From Roseococcus sp. (GTDB taxonomy: Bacteria > Pseudomonadota > Alphaproteobacteria > Acetobacterales > Acetobacteraceae), in contig NZ_JAIEQY010000156.1 in assembly GCF_019747315.1 (NCBI RefSeq), positions 1 through 40,628 of the forward strand: DNA of 40,628 nucleotides, in the 5' to 3' direction. Position 1 is the first letter of the stretch. Each line of letters begins with the position of its first letter. The notes below the pieces were generated by a model. The model did not search any database. It had not been told where the DNA came from and saw nothing but the letters and a program-made list of their open reading frames with translations. Below are positions 1 through 9,714 of the stretch, in pieces. Both the position numbers and the translations under genes were made by a program.

Positions 1-288
1 CGGTGCGGCGGTGGGCACCACGGGGCGCGGTGGGGGCGTGGGGGCAGGCGGCGCCGCCACGGCGCGGCCCGTGCCGGTGAAGTTCTGCCTCTGGCGCTGC
101 TGGCGCTGGGCGCGCTCCACGCGATCGCGCGACGTGCCGACCGGCGCGGCGGAGAGGTTGGTGGGCGTGTCGCGGTCCTGCGCGAAGGACCGCGGCTGGC
201 CGGCCACCACGCCAGGAGGGACCGCCTGCGCCCGGGCATCGCCCAGGCAGGCCATCATGGCTAGTGCAAAAAATGCGACAATCTTCAT
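1..288 (-). CDS. Secreted protein, N-terminal part only (C-terminus beyond window edge)
   Basis: Minus-strand ORF starting at ATG 288, absent from the ORF track because it runs off the edge. Reads MKIVAFFALAMMACLGDARAQAVPPGVVAGQPRSFAQDRDTPTNLSAAPVGTSRDRVERAQRQQRQRQNFTGTGRAVAAPPAPTPPPRPVVPTAAP. It has a clear Sec signal peptide and a Pro-rich tail. Confidence 0.6.
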   Translation of the reverse strand, partial: MKIVAFFALAMMACLGDARAQAVPPGVVAGQPRSFAQDRDTPTNLSAAPVGTSRDRVERAQRQQRQRQNFTGTGRAVAAPPAPTPPPRPVVPTAAP

Positions 289-473
289 CTGGCAGCCTCC
301 AGCGCGGGATATAAACACCCAGGCCAGGGCAGTTCCAGTCTTAACTTTGGCGCAAACTGATGAAAAAAGCGCCGAATGCAGAAGTTCCGGGGGCGGATGC
401 TCGCAAAAGGGCCTCCGGCGGCTGGGGCCATTGGCCCCAGACCCCTTGAGTTTTCAGGGATTTTCCGCCGCCT

Positions 474-1604
474 TCAGACGCTTTGCAGCAATCCTGCGAA
501 CAGCTTGGCACGGGGCGCCATGCTGCTGACGATCACATGCTCCTCCAGCGTATGGGCCTGGGCGCCGATGATGCCGAGGCCGTCCAGCGTCGGAATGCCC
601 ATCGCCCCCGTGAAATTGCCATCCGAGCCGCCGCCCGAGGATTGATGCGGCAGCGCGAAGCCCAGGCGCTTGGCAATACCCTCCGCCGTGGCGTGCAGGG
701 CCATCACCTTCGCATCCGGCTCCCAGACCGGGCGCGTCACGCCGCGCCGCACCTCCAGCGACACGTCATTCCCGGTCGCCTTGCGGTTCAGCATGATCTC
801 GACGGCGGCATCCAGATCCTCCTGCCGCTTGGCCATGGAGAGCGCCTCGGCGTCGCAATAGGTGGCCACGCAATTCACCCATTGCCCGGCATGGATCACG
901 CCGACTGAGAAGGTGCAGGCCTCGGTCGTCATCTCCTCGATGGCGATGACCTGCTTGCACATCTCGCGAATGGCGCTGCGGCCCTCGCCCAGACGGGCGC
1001 CGGCATGGGAGGGCTTGCCGGTGGTGCGCAGGTTGAAGCGCGCGATGGCGTAGCGGCCGGTCACCACACCGCCATCGGGGCGCGCAGGCTCGGGCACCAG
1101 CACGACCGAATGGCGCGCGGCCTCGGCCTCGATCAGGTCCCGCGTGGAAGGGCTGCCCACTTCCTCATCGGGCGTCAGCAGGACGGTCACGGGCTTGGAG
1201 GTCGCGATGCCGGCCATGGCCAACTGGCGGATCGCCTCGATCGCCAGGTAGGTGCCGCCCTTCATGTCCTGGATGCCGGGGCCGAAGGCCTTGTCGCCCT
1301 CGCGCTTGAAGGGCAGGCCATTCGCCAGCGTGCCGATGGGGTGCACCGTATCCAGATGCGCCATCACGAGGATGCCGGGCTCGTTGGACGTGTGGGGGAA
1401 GCGGGCGCGCACGCAATCGCCGAAGCCCATCCGGCCGGGAATCGTCTCGACGGTGGCACCCATCAGCGCGAGGTGCCGCGCGGCCAGCGCCATCATGCGG
1501 TTCACGGCGGCGGCGTCATGCGTCGGGCTTTCGCACTCCACCCAGGTGCGGAGGCCGGCGAGCATCGCCTCATTGTCGAAGGGCAGGTCGAGCTTGGCTT
1601 CCAT
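474..1604 (-). CDS. M20/M25/M40 family metallopeptidase (glutamate carboxypeptidase/ArgE-DapE-like)
   Basis: 376 aa. Motifs ILVMAHLDTVHP, GPGIQDMKGGTYLAIEA, LLTPDEEVGSPSTR and SSGGGSDGNF are typical of M20 metal-binding sites. Confidence 0.9.
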   Translation of the reverse strand: MEAKLDLPFDNEAMLAGLRTWVECESPTHDAAAVNRMMALAARHLALMGATVETIPGRMGFGDCVRARFPHTSNEPGILVMAHLDTVHPIGTLANGLPFKREGDKAFGPGIQDMKGGTYLAIEAIRQLAMAGIATSKPVTVLLTPDEEVGSPSTRDLIEAEAARHSVVLVPEPARPDGGVVTGRYAIARFNLRTTGKPSHAGARLGEGRSAIREMCKQVIAIEEMTTEACTFSVGVIHAGQWVNCVATYCDAEALSMAKRQEDLDAAVEIMLNRKATGNDVSLEVRRGVTRPVWEPDAKVMALHATAEGIAKRLGFALPHQSSGGGSDGNFTGAMGIPTLDGLGIIGAQAHTLEEHVIVSSMAPRAKLFAGLLQSV

Positions 1605-1654
1605 GGAAGTCCCTTTTCGTGTCGCATGGCGTCATCGCCGTGAAGGAACACAGG

Positions 1655-2401
1655 ATGCGTCTGCTCGTCGCCAATGCCAACACCACCGAGGCCATCACGG
1701 CGATGTGCGCCGAAGCCGCGCGCGCCGCCGCCAGCCCGGGCACCGAGATCATCGCCGCCACGCCGCGCTTCGGCCCTGAGGTAATCAGCAGCCGGGCCGA
1801 GAACATCATCGCGGGCCATGCCCTGCTGGCCCTTCTGGCCGAGCATGCGGGCCAGGTCGATGGCGTGGTGCTGGCGGTCAGCCATGACACGGCGCTGGAA
1901 GCCGCGCGCCAGCTCATGCCCTGCCCGGTGGTGGGCATGACCGAGGCCGCCTGCTTCACCGCCTGCCTGGTGGGCGGGCGCTTCGGCCTGGTCACCTTCG
2001 GCGGCGTCGAGACCTATCGCGAGCGGATCGCGCAGCATGGCCTGGCCTCGCGCCTCGCCGCGCTGATCGGCGTGGATGCGACGCCGCAGGAAAGCGTGCG
2101 CGACCCGGACGGCGTCCAGCGCAAGGTGATGGCGGGCATCGCGCGTGCCGTGGCGGAAGGGGCGGAGAGCGTGATCCTCGGCGGCGCGGCACTGGCCGGC
2201 TACGCCGCGCGGATGCAGGCCGAGGCGCCCGTGCCGCTGCTGGACGGCATGGCCTGCGGCGTGAAGCTGGCCGAGATGCTGGTCACGCTGAAGCTGCCCA
2301 AGCCCAGCGCTGGCAGCTTTGCCCCGCCACGCGGTCGGAACAGCATCGGCCTCTCACCGGAATTGGCGGCGATGCTCAGCGCCCCAGCCGCGTCAGCCTG
2401 A
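1655..2401 (+). CDS. Aspartate/glutamate/hydantoin racemase family protein
   Basis: MRLLVANANTTEAITAMCAEAAR...TPRFGPEVISSRAEN...VLAVSHDTALEAAR...PVVGMTEAACFTA: Asp/Glu/hydantoin racemase fold. The first ATG with a good N-terminus is at 1655, not 1619. Confidence 0.85.
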   Translation: MRLLVANANTTEAITAMCAEAARAAASPGTEIIAATPRFGPEVISSRAENIIAGHALLALLAEHAGQVDGVVLAVSHDTALEAARQLMPCPVVGMTEAACFTACLVGGRFGLVTFGGVETYRERIAQHGLASRLAALIGVDATPQESVRDPDGVQRKVMAGIARAVAEGAESVILGGAALAGYAARMQAEAPVPLLDGMACGVKLAEMLVTLKLPKPSAGSFAPPRGRNSIGLSPELAAMLSAPAASA

Positions 2402-3239
2402 GATTCACAAGTCCCGCCACCACCACCAGGGCGCCGCCCATCACCGTGGTCCAGGGCAGCGGCTCGGCGAAGACCAACACGCCCAGCGCCGCGGCAAAGA
2501 CCAGCTGGAGATAGGCCAGCGGCTGCAACCGGCTGGCCTCCGCCATGTCCAGCGCGCGGATCAGGAAGTAATGGCCGAGCGTGCCGGAGATGCAGAGCAG
2601 CCCCATCCAGCCCCAATCGGCGAAGGCGATGGGCGTCCAGACCCAGGGCGTCAGCAGCGTGACCGCCACGGCGCCGGCCAGGCCCGTGTAGAAGAAGCTG
2701 GTATCCGGCGGGTCATCCCGCGCGACAAGCCGCGTGATCAGCCCATAGGCCGCGAAATTGAGTGCCGCGACCAGCACCAGCAGCGCGGCGGGGGTGAACA
2801 TCCCCGGGCCCGGCCGCAGGATGAGCAGCACGCCGAGCGCGCCGACCAGGATGGTGAGCCAGCGCATCAGCGTCACGCGCTCGCCCAGCACGGGTCCGGC
2901 CAGCGCGGTGATGATCAGCGGGTAGCAGGCGAAGATGGCATGCGTCTCGACCAGGCCCAGCAGCTTGAAGGCGTTCACGATCATCCAGACCTGCACCACC
3001 AGCATCACGCCGCGCAGGCATTGCACCACGGGCCGCTTGCTGCGGATGACGCGGCCGAGACCGCCCGGCGCGCGGGCCGCGCGCAGCACCACGAAGCCCG
3101 CGAAGAACCAGTAGCGGATCAGCAGGATGCCCAGCACCGAATAGATCTCGGCCAGGTAGCGCGAGATGGCGTCCTGGCAGCCGAAGACGAACATGGCCGC
3201 CACCATCAGCAGCAGGCCCTTGCGATTGTCCTGGGCCAA
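2376..3239 (-). CDS. DMT family (EamA) transporter
   Basis: 287 aa hydrophobic protein with two EamA-like repeats (MFVFGCQDAISRYLAEIY..., AEASRLQPLAYLQLVFAAALGVLVFAEPLPW). Apparent TTG start. Confidence 0.85.
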   Translation of the reverse strand: MAQDNRKGLLLMVAAMFVFGCQDAISRYLAEIYSVLGILLIRYWFFAGFVVLRAARAPGGLGRVIRSKRPVVQCLRGVMLVVQVWMIVNAFKLLGLVETHAIFACYPLIITALAGPVLGERVTLMRWLTILVGALGVLLILRPGPGMFTPAALLVLVAALNFAAYGLITRLVARDDPPDTSFFYTGLAGAVAVTLLTPWVWTPIAFADWGWMGLLCISGTLGHYFLIRALDMAEASRLQPLAYLQLVFAAALGVLVFAEPLPWTTVMGGALVVVAGLVNLRLTRLGR

Positions 3240-3256
3240 GGAGGGGGCCAGCGCGC

Positions 3257-4693
3257 TTACTCCGCGGCCATTCGGGCCGCGTCAACTTCCACCTGCTTTT
3301 CGTCATAGGCGCAGAGATCGCCATAAAGCCGCGGCATGTCCTCGGCGAAGAGGTTGCGCGTGATGCCGGCGGCCACGCGTGGCGCCGAGATGGCCATGGC
3401 GTTGATGGAGCTGCCGGCCGGGCCGAAGCTCATCGTCGTGCCGATGCCGAACAGGTGGATGCCGGAAATCCAGGGCGTCTCGCCCGGGCGCTTCTCCACG
3501 AAGGCGCTGTCGGCGTTGAGATAAGGGTAGCAGGCCAGGCGCGGATTGGCTTCCTGTGGGGGCGGTGTGTAACGATCCCCCCAGGTGGCGATGTTGTCGG
3601 CGCAATGGGCGAGTTCCGGGCGCGCGGCGGCATCCATCCGCACGCCGGTGCCGGTGATGCAGTAATCCGCCGTGAACTCCCCGCGCGGGGTGGTCAGCAC
3701 CACGCGGTCGCCTGCCATGCGCGCCGCCTGCCACTCGCCCTCGGTGTGCAGGCGGAAATTCGGGAAGCGGATCACGCGGTCATAATGATCCTGCGCGAAG
3801 CCCTCGCGCATGCCCAGCACATGGGACATGAAGCGCCAGCGCCATTCATCGCTCATCTCGCCCATGTGGCGCAGGAAGCCGGCGAAGGTCAGCCAGCGAT
3901 AGGGCTGCACCACCATGAGCTCGGCCCGGCGGCAGAAGATGTGCACCTCGGCCGCGCCCGCCTCCAGCGCGACGGCGGCATTGTCGAAGGCCGAGGCGCC
4001 GGCGCCCAGCACCGCCACCACCTTGCCGCGCAGGGCGGCGAAATCGATCATCTCATTGGTATGTGCGCGGAATTCGCGCGGGAGGGCCGCGATATGCTGC
4101 GGCATCCACCAGGCGCCGATCCCCTCCTGCCCCGTGGCCAGCAGGACCTTGCGGGCATGCATCGGGCCTTCGCTGGTCTCGATGCGAAAGGCGGGCAGGC
4201 CGTCATCCGTGGTGGCGGGCGTGACGGCGCCGGCCTCCACGCCATTGCGCACCGGCACGCCGGTGACGCGGCGGAACCACAGCAGGTAGTCGTTCCAGGA
4301 TTCCTTCGGGATCCAGCGCATCGCCTCCCAATGCGCCGTGCCGAAGCTCGCCTCATGCCAGGATTGGTAGGTGAGGCTGGGCAGGCGGAGGTCCGGGCCG
4401 GTCATGTCCTTCAGGCTGCGCAGCGCGCGCATGCGGCCATAGGTGGTCCAGGGCCCCTCGCGCCCGTAATCCGCGCGGTCGAGGACCAGGATATTGTCCA
4501 CCCTGTCCCGCTTCAGCGCATGCGCCACGGCCACGCCGCATTGCCCGCCGCCGATAACCAGCACATCGAGCGCCGGCGCACCGCCCACCGTCTTCGGCAC
4601 CAGCCAGGGCGCCCTGGGGTGGCCGGTCAGGTCCAGGTCACGCGCCACATCGGCTTCGAGTTCGGCAAGGGTGCGGGGTGCGGGCATGGGCAA
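3257..4693 (-). CDS. FAD/NAD(P)-binding oxidoreductase, flavin-containing monooxygenase-like
   Basis: 478 aa. Dinucleotide-binding motifs DVLVIGGGQCGVAVAHAL and VVAVLGAGASAFDNAAVAL. Confidence 0.85.
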   Translation of the reverse strand: MPMPAPRTLAELEADVARDLDLTGHPRAPWLVPKTVGGAPALDVLVIGGGQCGVAVAHALKRDRVDNILVLDRADYGREGPWTTYGRMRALRSLKDMTGPDLRLPSLTYQSWHEASFGTAHWEAMRWIPKESWNDYLLWFRRVTGVPVRNGVEAGAVTPATTDDGLPAFRIETSEGPMHARKVLLATGQEGIGAWWMPQHIAALPREFRAHTNEMIDFAALRGKVVAVLGAGASAFDNAAVALEAGAAEVHIFCRRAELMVVQPYRWLTFAGFLRHMGEMSDEWRWRFMSHVLGMREGFAQDHYDRVIRFPNFRLHTEGEWQAARMAGDRVVLTTPRGEFTADYCITGTGVRMDAAARPELAHCADNIATWGDRYTPPPQEANPRLACYPYLNADSAFVEKRPGETPWISGIHLFGIGTTMSFGPAGSSINAMAISAPRVAAGITRNLFAEDMPRLYGDLCAYDEKQVEVDAARMAAE

Positions 4694-4764
4694 AGCCTAG
4701 GCAGCGGAGAGGCGGCGCGCAACGCGATTGCTGCACTGCGGCGCGATATGGCAATGTTCGCGCC

Positions 4765-5694
4765 ATGGCCAAGAGCATGATGCTGCCGGACTCTGCCGAA
4801 CCGCGCGCCTTCTGGCGTCGCTGGGAGCTGCCCACCTGGGGCGTGGCCGTGGCGATCTACGCCAGCTGGGCCACGCTGCTGATTTGGCACGAAGCCGTGC
4901 CCTGGCCGATCGAGGCGCTGCTGGCCGCCTATATCCTCGCCTGGCATTTCTCGCTCCAGCATGAGGCGATCCATGGCTGGCGCAGCCTGCCCGGCTGGCT
5001 GCGCACCGCCATCGTCTGGCCGCCCATTGGCGGCTGGTGGCCCTTCGAGCTCTACAAGCGCAGCCACAGCAAGCACCACCGCAACACCCACCTCACCTAC
5101 CCCGGCGAGGACACGGAGACGCAGTACCACAAGCGCGAGGATTGGAGCGGCTATACGCCGGCCTTCCGCGCGGTGCTGCTGTTCAACCAGACGCTGCTTG
5201 GGCGCCTCACCGTCGGGCCCATCCTGCGGCTGCGCAAGCTGGTGCTGGTGGAGAGCGGCAAGCTGAAGCAGGGCGATTTCTCGGATGTGCCGATCTGGCT
5301 GGGCTTTTTCGTCGGGCTGGCCGCCGTGCTCTGGTTCGTCACGCAGGTGGCCCACATGCCCATCTGGCATTACTACCTGGTGTGGGTGCTGCCGGGCATT
5401 TCACTCGGTCTGCTGCGCGCCTTCATCGAGCATCGCTGGGGCGAGAAACCGGGCGAGCGCACCGCCTCGGTCGAAAGCAACTGGGTCTTTGGGCTGCTCT
5501 TCCTGTGGAACAACCTGCACATCGTGCACCACCTCTACCCCACCCTCTCCTGGTTCGAGATTCCGGGATTCTGGAAGCGCAACCGCGAAAAGCTGCTGGC
5601 CCATAACGGGCATTTCGTGTTTCGCGGCTATTTCCAGATCGCCCGGCGCTGGCTGGTGAAGCCGGTCTTCGTGCCCATCCATCCCGCGCGTTAA
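4765..5694 (+). CDS. Fatty acid desaturase family protein
   Basis: Histidine boxes HEAIHG, HSKHHRNTH and HIVHHLYP, multiple TM segments. Start taken at MAKSMMLPD (4765). Confidence 0.9.
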   Translation: MAKSMMLPDSAEPRAFWRRWELPTWGVAVAIYASWATLLIWHEAVPWPIEALLAAYILAWHFSLQHEAIHGWRSLPGWLRTAIVWPPIGGWWPFELYKRSHSKHHRNTHLTYPGEDTETQYHKREDWSGYTPAFRAVLLFNQTLLGRLTVGPILRLRKLVLVESGKLKQGDFSDVPIWLGFFVGLAAVLWFVTQVAHMPIWHYYLVWVLPGISLGLLRAFIEHRWGEKPGERTASVESNWVFGLLFLWNNLHIVHHLYPTLSWFEIPGFWKRNREKLLAHNGHFVFRGYFQIARRWLVKPVFVPIHPAR

Positions 5695-5743
5695 GCCTTT
5701 ATTTTGCTTGAATGACAGGCCGCGTGATGCCAAGTGCGGGGCG

Positions 5744-6025
5744 ATGATCGAACTCCGCCCCTCACGCCGCCGCAAGGCCATTGGCATTGGCTGCCTGTGC
5801 CTCGGGCCGGTTGGACTGATCCTGCCCATCCTGCCGGGCTTCATCTTTGTGGGCCTCGGCACCTTCATCCTGCGCGACCAGTATGTCTGGGCCTATCGCG
5901 GCGTCAGCGTGATTGACCGCCGCTGGCCGCACCTGCTTCCCGGCATCGAGGCCCGTGAGGAAAAGGCGATGGCCTGGGGCGACCGGCAGATCGACCGCGT
6001 GCGGGGCGTCTTCCGCCGCGGCTGA
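5744..6025 (+). CDS. Small membrane protein (PGPGW/DUF454-like)
   Basis: MIELRPSRRRKAIGIGCLCLGPVGLILPILPGFIFVGLGTFILRDQYVW...: one or two TM segments with an LPILPGF motif. Confidence 0.55.
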   Translation: MIELRPSRRRKAIGIGCLCLGPVGLILPILPGFIFVGLGTFILRDQYVWAYRGVSVIDRRWPHLLPGIEAREEKAMAWGDRQIDRVRGVFRRG

Positions 6026-6033
6026 GCGGCGCC

Positions 6034-7332
6034 CTACCCCCCATAGCCCAGCAGGAGCCGCGGCAGCGTGAGCGAGACGGCCGGCCAATAGGTGGTGAGC
6101 GCCAGCGCCACCAGGATGGCGCCCCAGAAGGGCCAGATGGTGCGCATCACCTCCTCGATGCGGATCTGGCCGATGGCACAGCCGACAAACAGCACCGCCC
6201 CCACCGGCGGCGTGGTCAGCCCCAGCCCCAGATTCATCATCATCACCATGCCGAACTGCACCGGGTCCATGCCGATCGCCACCACCACCGGCAGGAAAAT
6301 CGGCGTCGTGATCAGGATCAGCGCCGCCATGTCCATGACGCAGCCCATGAGCAGCAGACAGAGATTGATCAGCAGCAGGATCACGATGGGATTGCCGCTG
6401 ATGGCGAGCATGCCGTCCGTCAGCAATTCCGGCAGGCGGTACATGGCCAGCAGCCAGGCAAAGGCGGTGGCGGTGCCGACCAGCAGGAACACCACCGCCG
6501 TGGTGCGCACGCTGGTGCGCACGGCGAGGACGAAACTCTCCCAGGGCAGCGCGCGATAGACCAGCAGCGTCACCAGCAGCGCCCAGATGGCGCCGAAGGC
6601 AGCCGACTCCGTGACGGTGAAGACGCCGGAGAGCACGCCGCCCAGGATGATGACGGCCGTGAGCAGCCCCGGCAGCGCATCCACGAAGGCCCAGAGCAGA
6701 TGCCGGAACCCCTTCCAGCCATCGGCCGGATAGCCCCGCCGCACCGCCATCACATAAGCCGCAAGCGCCAGCAGCAGGCACATCATGATGCCCGGCACGA
6801 TGCCCGCGATGAACAGCGCCGAGACGGAAATCCCGCCGCCCGCCGCCAGCGAATAGAGGATCATGTTGTGGCTGGGCGGGATGAGGATGCCCGCGATGCT
6901 GCTCGTCACCGTCAGCGAGACGGCATAATCCACGCCATAGCCCTTGGCCTTCATGGCCGGGATCAGGATGGTGCCGGTCGCCGAGGTATCGGCCACGGCC
7001 GAGCCCGAAATGCCGCCGAACAGCATCGAGGTGGAGACATCCACCATGCCGAGGCCGCCCCGCATCCAGCCGACGGCCGCCGAGGCCAGCCCCACCAGCC
7101 GCCGCGCGATGCCGCCATGCAGCATGATCTCGCCCGCGAAGATGAAGAAGGGGATCGCCAGCAGCGAGAAGATGCTCATGCCCGACGCCATCTGCTGGAA
7201 GGCGACGGCGGGGTTCAGCCCTTCGTAGAGAAAGCCCGCGACCGCCGCGATGCCGAGGCAGAAGGCCACCGGAACGCCGGCCATGAGGCCCACCGCGAAG
7301 ACGGCGAAGATCAGGAAAAGCCCGGGTTCCAC
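6034..7332 (-). CDS. TRAP transporter large permease (DctM)
   Basis: GTG start at 7332: VEPGLFLIFAVFAVGLMAGVPVAFCLGIAA...SGSAVADTSATGTILIPAM...LIPPSHNMILYS: typical DctM motifs. Confidence 0.92.
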   Translation of the reverse strand: MEPGLFLIFAVFAVGLMAGVPVAFCLGIAAVAGFLYEGLNPAVAFQQMASGMSIFSLLAIPFFIFAGEIMLHGGIARRLVGLASAAVGWMRGGLGMVDVSTSMLFGGISGSAVADTSATGTILIPAMKAKGYGVDYAVSLTVTSSIAGILIPPSHNMILYSLAAGGGISVSALFIAGIVPGIMMCLLLALAAYVMAVRRGYPADGWKGFRHLLWAFVDALPGLLTAVIILGGVLSGVFTVTESAAFGAIWALLVTLLVYRALPWESFVLAVRTSVRTTAVVFLLVGTATAFAWLLAMYRLPELLTDGMLAISGNPIVILLLINLCLLLMGCVMDMAALILITTPIFLPVVVAIGMDPVQFGMVMMMNLGLGLTTPPVGAVLFVGCAIGQIRIEEVMRTIWPFWGAILVALALTTYWPAVSLTLPRLLLGYGG

Positions 7333-7337
7333 GTGCG

Positions 7338-7877
7338 CTACTCCAAGAAGGCGGCGGCGATGCCGCGCTTTTCGGGCGCCTCGGGCGAGAAGATGTCGAG
7401 CAGCACCTGTTCGATGGCGAAGAGCACCATCAACAGGCCGCCCGCCACCATCGGCGCATAGGTCCAGCCCTGGCTGATGCCGAGCAGCGGGATCTTGAAG
7501 GGGCCCACCATCTCGACCAGCTCCCAGGACCACCAGGCCATGCCAGCGCCGAAGAGGCCCATCAGCACGTCGCAGCCCAGCGCCACCCAGCGCTGGCTGC
7601 GCTCCGGCAGCGCCTCGCGCACGCCCAGCACCGAGAGGTGGAAGCGCTCGCGCACGCCCACGGCCGCGACCGGCATGGCGATGGAGAGGATGGCCAGTGT
7701 CGCGACGCGCTCGATCCAGGTCGGCGTGTCGTTCAGCACGTAGCGGCCGAAGACCAGCCAGCCCATCATGCCCACCAGCACCACCAGCGCGATGCCGGCC
7801 ACCGCGATGGTCACCCAGGACAGCGCGCCCAGCGCCCGCGAAAACAGCGCGAGCGCGGGCGGAAGCGGCCGGCTCAC
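7338..7877 (-). CDS. TRAP transporter small permease (DctQ)
   Basis: 179 aa, four TM segments, position between DctP and DctM genes, motif FGRYVLNDTPTWIERVA. Confidence 0.9.
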   Translation of the reverse strand: MSRPLPPALALFSRALGALSWVTIAVAGIALVVLVGMMGWLVFGRYVLNDTPTWIERVATLAILSIAMPVAAVGVRERFHLSVLGVREALPERSQRWVALGCDVLMGLFGAGMAWWSWELVEMVGPFKIPLLGISQGWTYAPMVAGGLLMVLFAIEQVLLDIFSPEAPEKRGIAAAFLE

Positions 7878-8854
7878 CGCAATTCGCGGATGCTGCGGAC
7901 CAGGCCGCTCAGCGCAGGGGTCGCCGCGTATTTCGCGTAGACCGGCTCCATCAGCGCAGCCCAGGGGGCGCGGTCATTGATCTCGATGACCGTCACGCCC
8001 GCCGCCACCACGCGCTGGCGGCTGACCTGCTCACGCTCGGCCCAGAGGCGGCGCTGCAGGGCGGCCGATTCCAGCGCGGCCGTGCGCATCATCGTGCGGT
8101 CCGCCTCGCTCATCCGCTGCCAGCGCTGGCGGGAGACGGCCAGCACCTCCGGCACGTTGGAATGCTCGGTGGTGGAGTAGAAGCGCGCCACCTCGAAATG
8201 GCGGGTGCTTTCGTAGGAGGGCCAGTTGTTCTCTGCGCCGTCGATCACGCCGGATTGCAGGCTGGTGAAGACCTCGCCGAAGGGCAGCGGCGTGGGGTTG
8301 GCGCCCAAGGCCCGCATCAGGTCGATCCAGAGGTCGGAGGTCTGCACGCGGATTTTCATGCCGCGCAGGTCAGCGGGCGCCCGCACCGGCCGCGTGGTGT
8401 AGAGGCTGCGGGCACCCGCGTCATACCAGGCGAGCGCGATGATGCCGATCGCCTCCAGCTCCCGCGCGATCGCCTCGCCCGCCACGCCATCGATGGCGCG
8501 CTGCATGTGCGCCACGTCGCGGAACAGGAAGGGCAGCGTGACCACGTTGGTCGAGGCCGCCAGGTTGTTGAAGGGCGAGAGGTTGAAATTGGCGAAATCA
8601 ATGGTGCCCAGGCGCATCTGCTGGATGGCCTCATCCTGCTGGCCGAGCTGCGCCGAGTGGAAGGTGCGCATGCGGATGCGGTTGTTGCTGCGCTCCCCCA
8701 CCATGCGGGTGAAGGCATCCATGGCCTGGCCGTTCGGGTAATCGGCGGCGTGGATGTTCCAGCCGCGCCATTCCTGCCCCGTGGCAGGCAAGGCGGCGGG
8801 AAGGGCGGCGAGCACGAGCATCGCGCAGGCGGTCAACAAGCGTCGGGCTGACAT
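7874..8854 (-). CDS. TRAP transporter substrate-binding protein (DctP)
   Basis: MSARRLLTACAMLVLAALPAALPATGQEWRGWNIHAADYPNGQAMDAF...: signal peptide and DctP fold motifs (FGEVFTSLQSGVIDGAENNWPSY). Start set at 8854; overlaps DctQ by 4 nt. Confidence 0.92.
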   Translation of the reverse strand: MSARRLLTACAMLVLAALPAALPATGQEWRGWNIHAADYPNGQAMDAFTRMVGERSNNRIRMRTFHSAQLGQQDEAIQQMRLGTIDFANFNLSPFNNLAASTNVVTLPFLFRDVAHMQRAIDGVAGEAIARELEAIGIIALAWYDAGARSLYTTRPVRAPADLRGMKIRVQTSDLWIDLMRALGANPTPLPFGEVFTSLQSGVIDGAENNWPSYESTRHFEVARFYSTTEHSNVPEVLAVSRQRWQRMSEADRTMMRTAALESAALQRRLWAEREQVSRQRVVAAGVTVIEINDRAPWAALMEPVYAKYAATPALSGLVRSIRELR

Positions 8855-8943
8855 GGACTTCTCCTCAAACCGGGTGCTGGCGCACCTCTCATGGGTAAAC
8901 TGCAATAGCAGTTGGGGAGCTTGGCGCAGTCCGGGGGCGCGCG

Positions 8944-9675
8944 TCAACGCGGCTTTTTGGCCCCCGCCGCCAGCACCCCATTGGTCACCAGCGAGCGCAG
9001 GACATGCTGGCGCATCCGCGCCTCGGCCAGCGCCGCGTCGCGCCGCCTGAAGGCGACGACGATGCCGCGATGCTCAGCGAGGGATTTTGGCAGGTCGCGC
9101 GGGGTGCTGCCCACGGCGCGGTGCTGGCCGCGGTGGTCATAGGCCCGCAGCGAGGCGAGGGACCGGGCCAGGAAGGCATTGCCCGCCGCTGCATGGATCA
9201 GCGCGTGGAATTCCTCATTCGCCGCATCCAGCGCGGCGGTGTCGGCCGCCGCCGTCCCTTCGGCCATGCGGCGCAGCAGCGCGGCCAGGGCCGCAAGGCC
9301 CGCGGCGTCCAGCCGTTCGGCCGCCAGCGCGGCGGCCACGCCCTCAAGCGCGGCGCGGATGCGGCCGAGTTCGGCGAGCTGCCCGGGCCCCAGCTCGGCC
9401 ACCACCGTCCCGCTGCGCGGCAGGGTGAGGACCAGCCCCTCGCGCTCCAGCCGGCGCAGCGCCTCGCGCACTGGCTGGGCGGAGATGCCGAAGGCGGCGG
9501 CCAGGCCGCGCTCGGAAATCTTGCGGCCCGGCGGCAGCGCGCCCTGGATGATGGCGTCCCGCAGGCGGCGAAAGGCCTGCTCGCCGAGCGAGAGCCCCTC
9601 CACCTCGGCGAGTGGCGCTTCCCAGGCACGACCAGGCGGGCGACCAGGCGGCTGAGCAGAAGGGCGGGGCTGCAT
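8944..9675 (-). CDS. GntR family transcriptional regulator (FCD domain)
   Basis: wHTH: LGEQAFRRLRDAIIQGALPPGRKISERGLAAAFGISAQPVREALRRLEREGLV, then an FCD helical domain. Upstream of the TRAP genes. Confidence 0.9.
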   Translation of the reverse strand: MQPRPSAQPPGRPPGRAWEAPLAEVEGLSLGEQAFRRLRDAIIQGALPPGRKISERGLAAAFGISAQPVREALRRLEREGLVLTLPRSGTVVAELGPGQLAELGRIRAALEGVAAALAAERLDAAGLAALAALLRRMAEGTAAADTAALDAANEEFHALIHAAAGNAFLARSLASLRAYDHRGQHRAVGSTPRDLPKSLAEHRGIVVAFRRRDAALAEARMRQHVLRSLVTNGVLAAGAKKPR

Positions 9676-9714
9676 GGCGTCAGTGATAGCGAGGGGGTGG
9701 GCCGGGTGAAAGTC

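Noticed and set aside
3455-4780. 441-aa plus-strand ORF
   Set aside because: Shadow of the flavin monooxygenase-like gene on the opposite strand.
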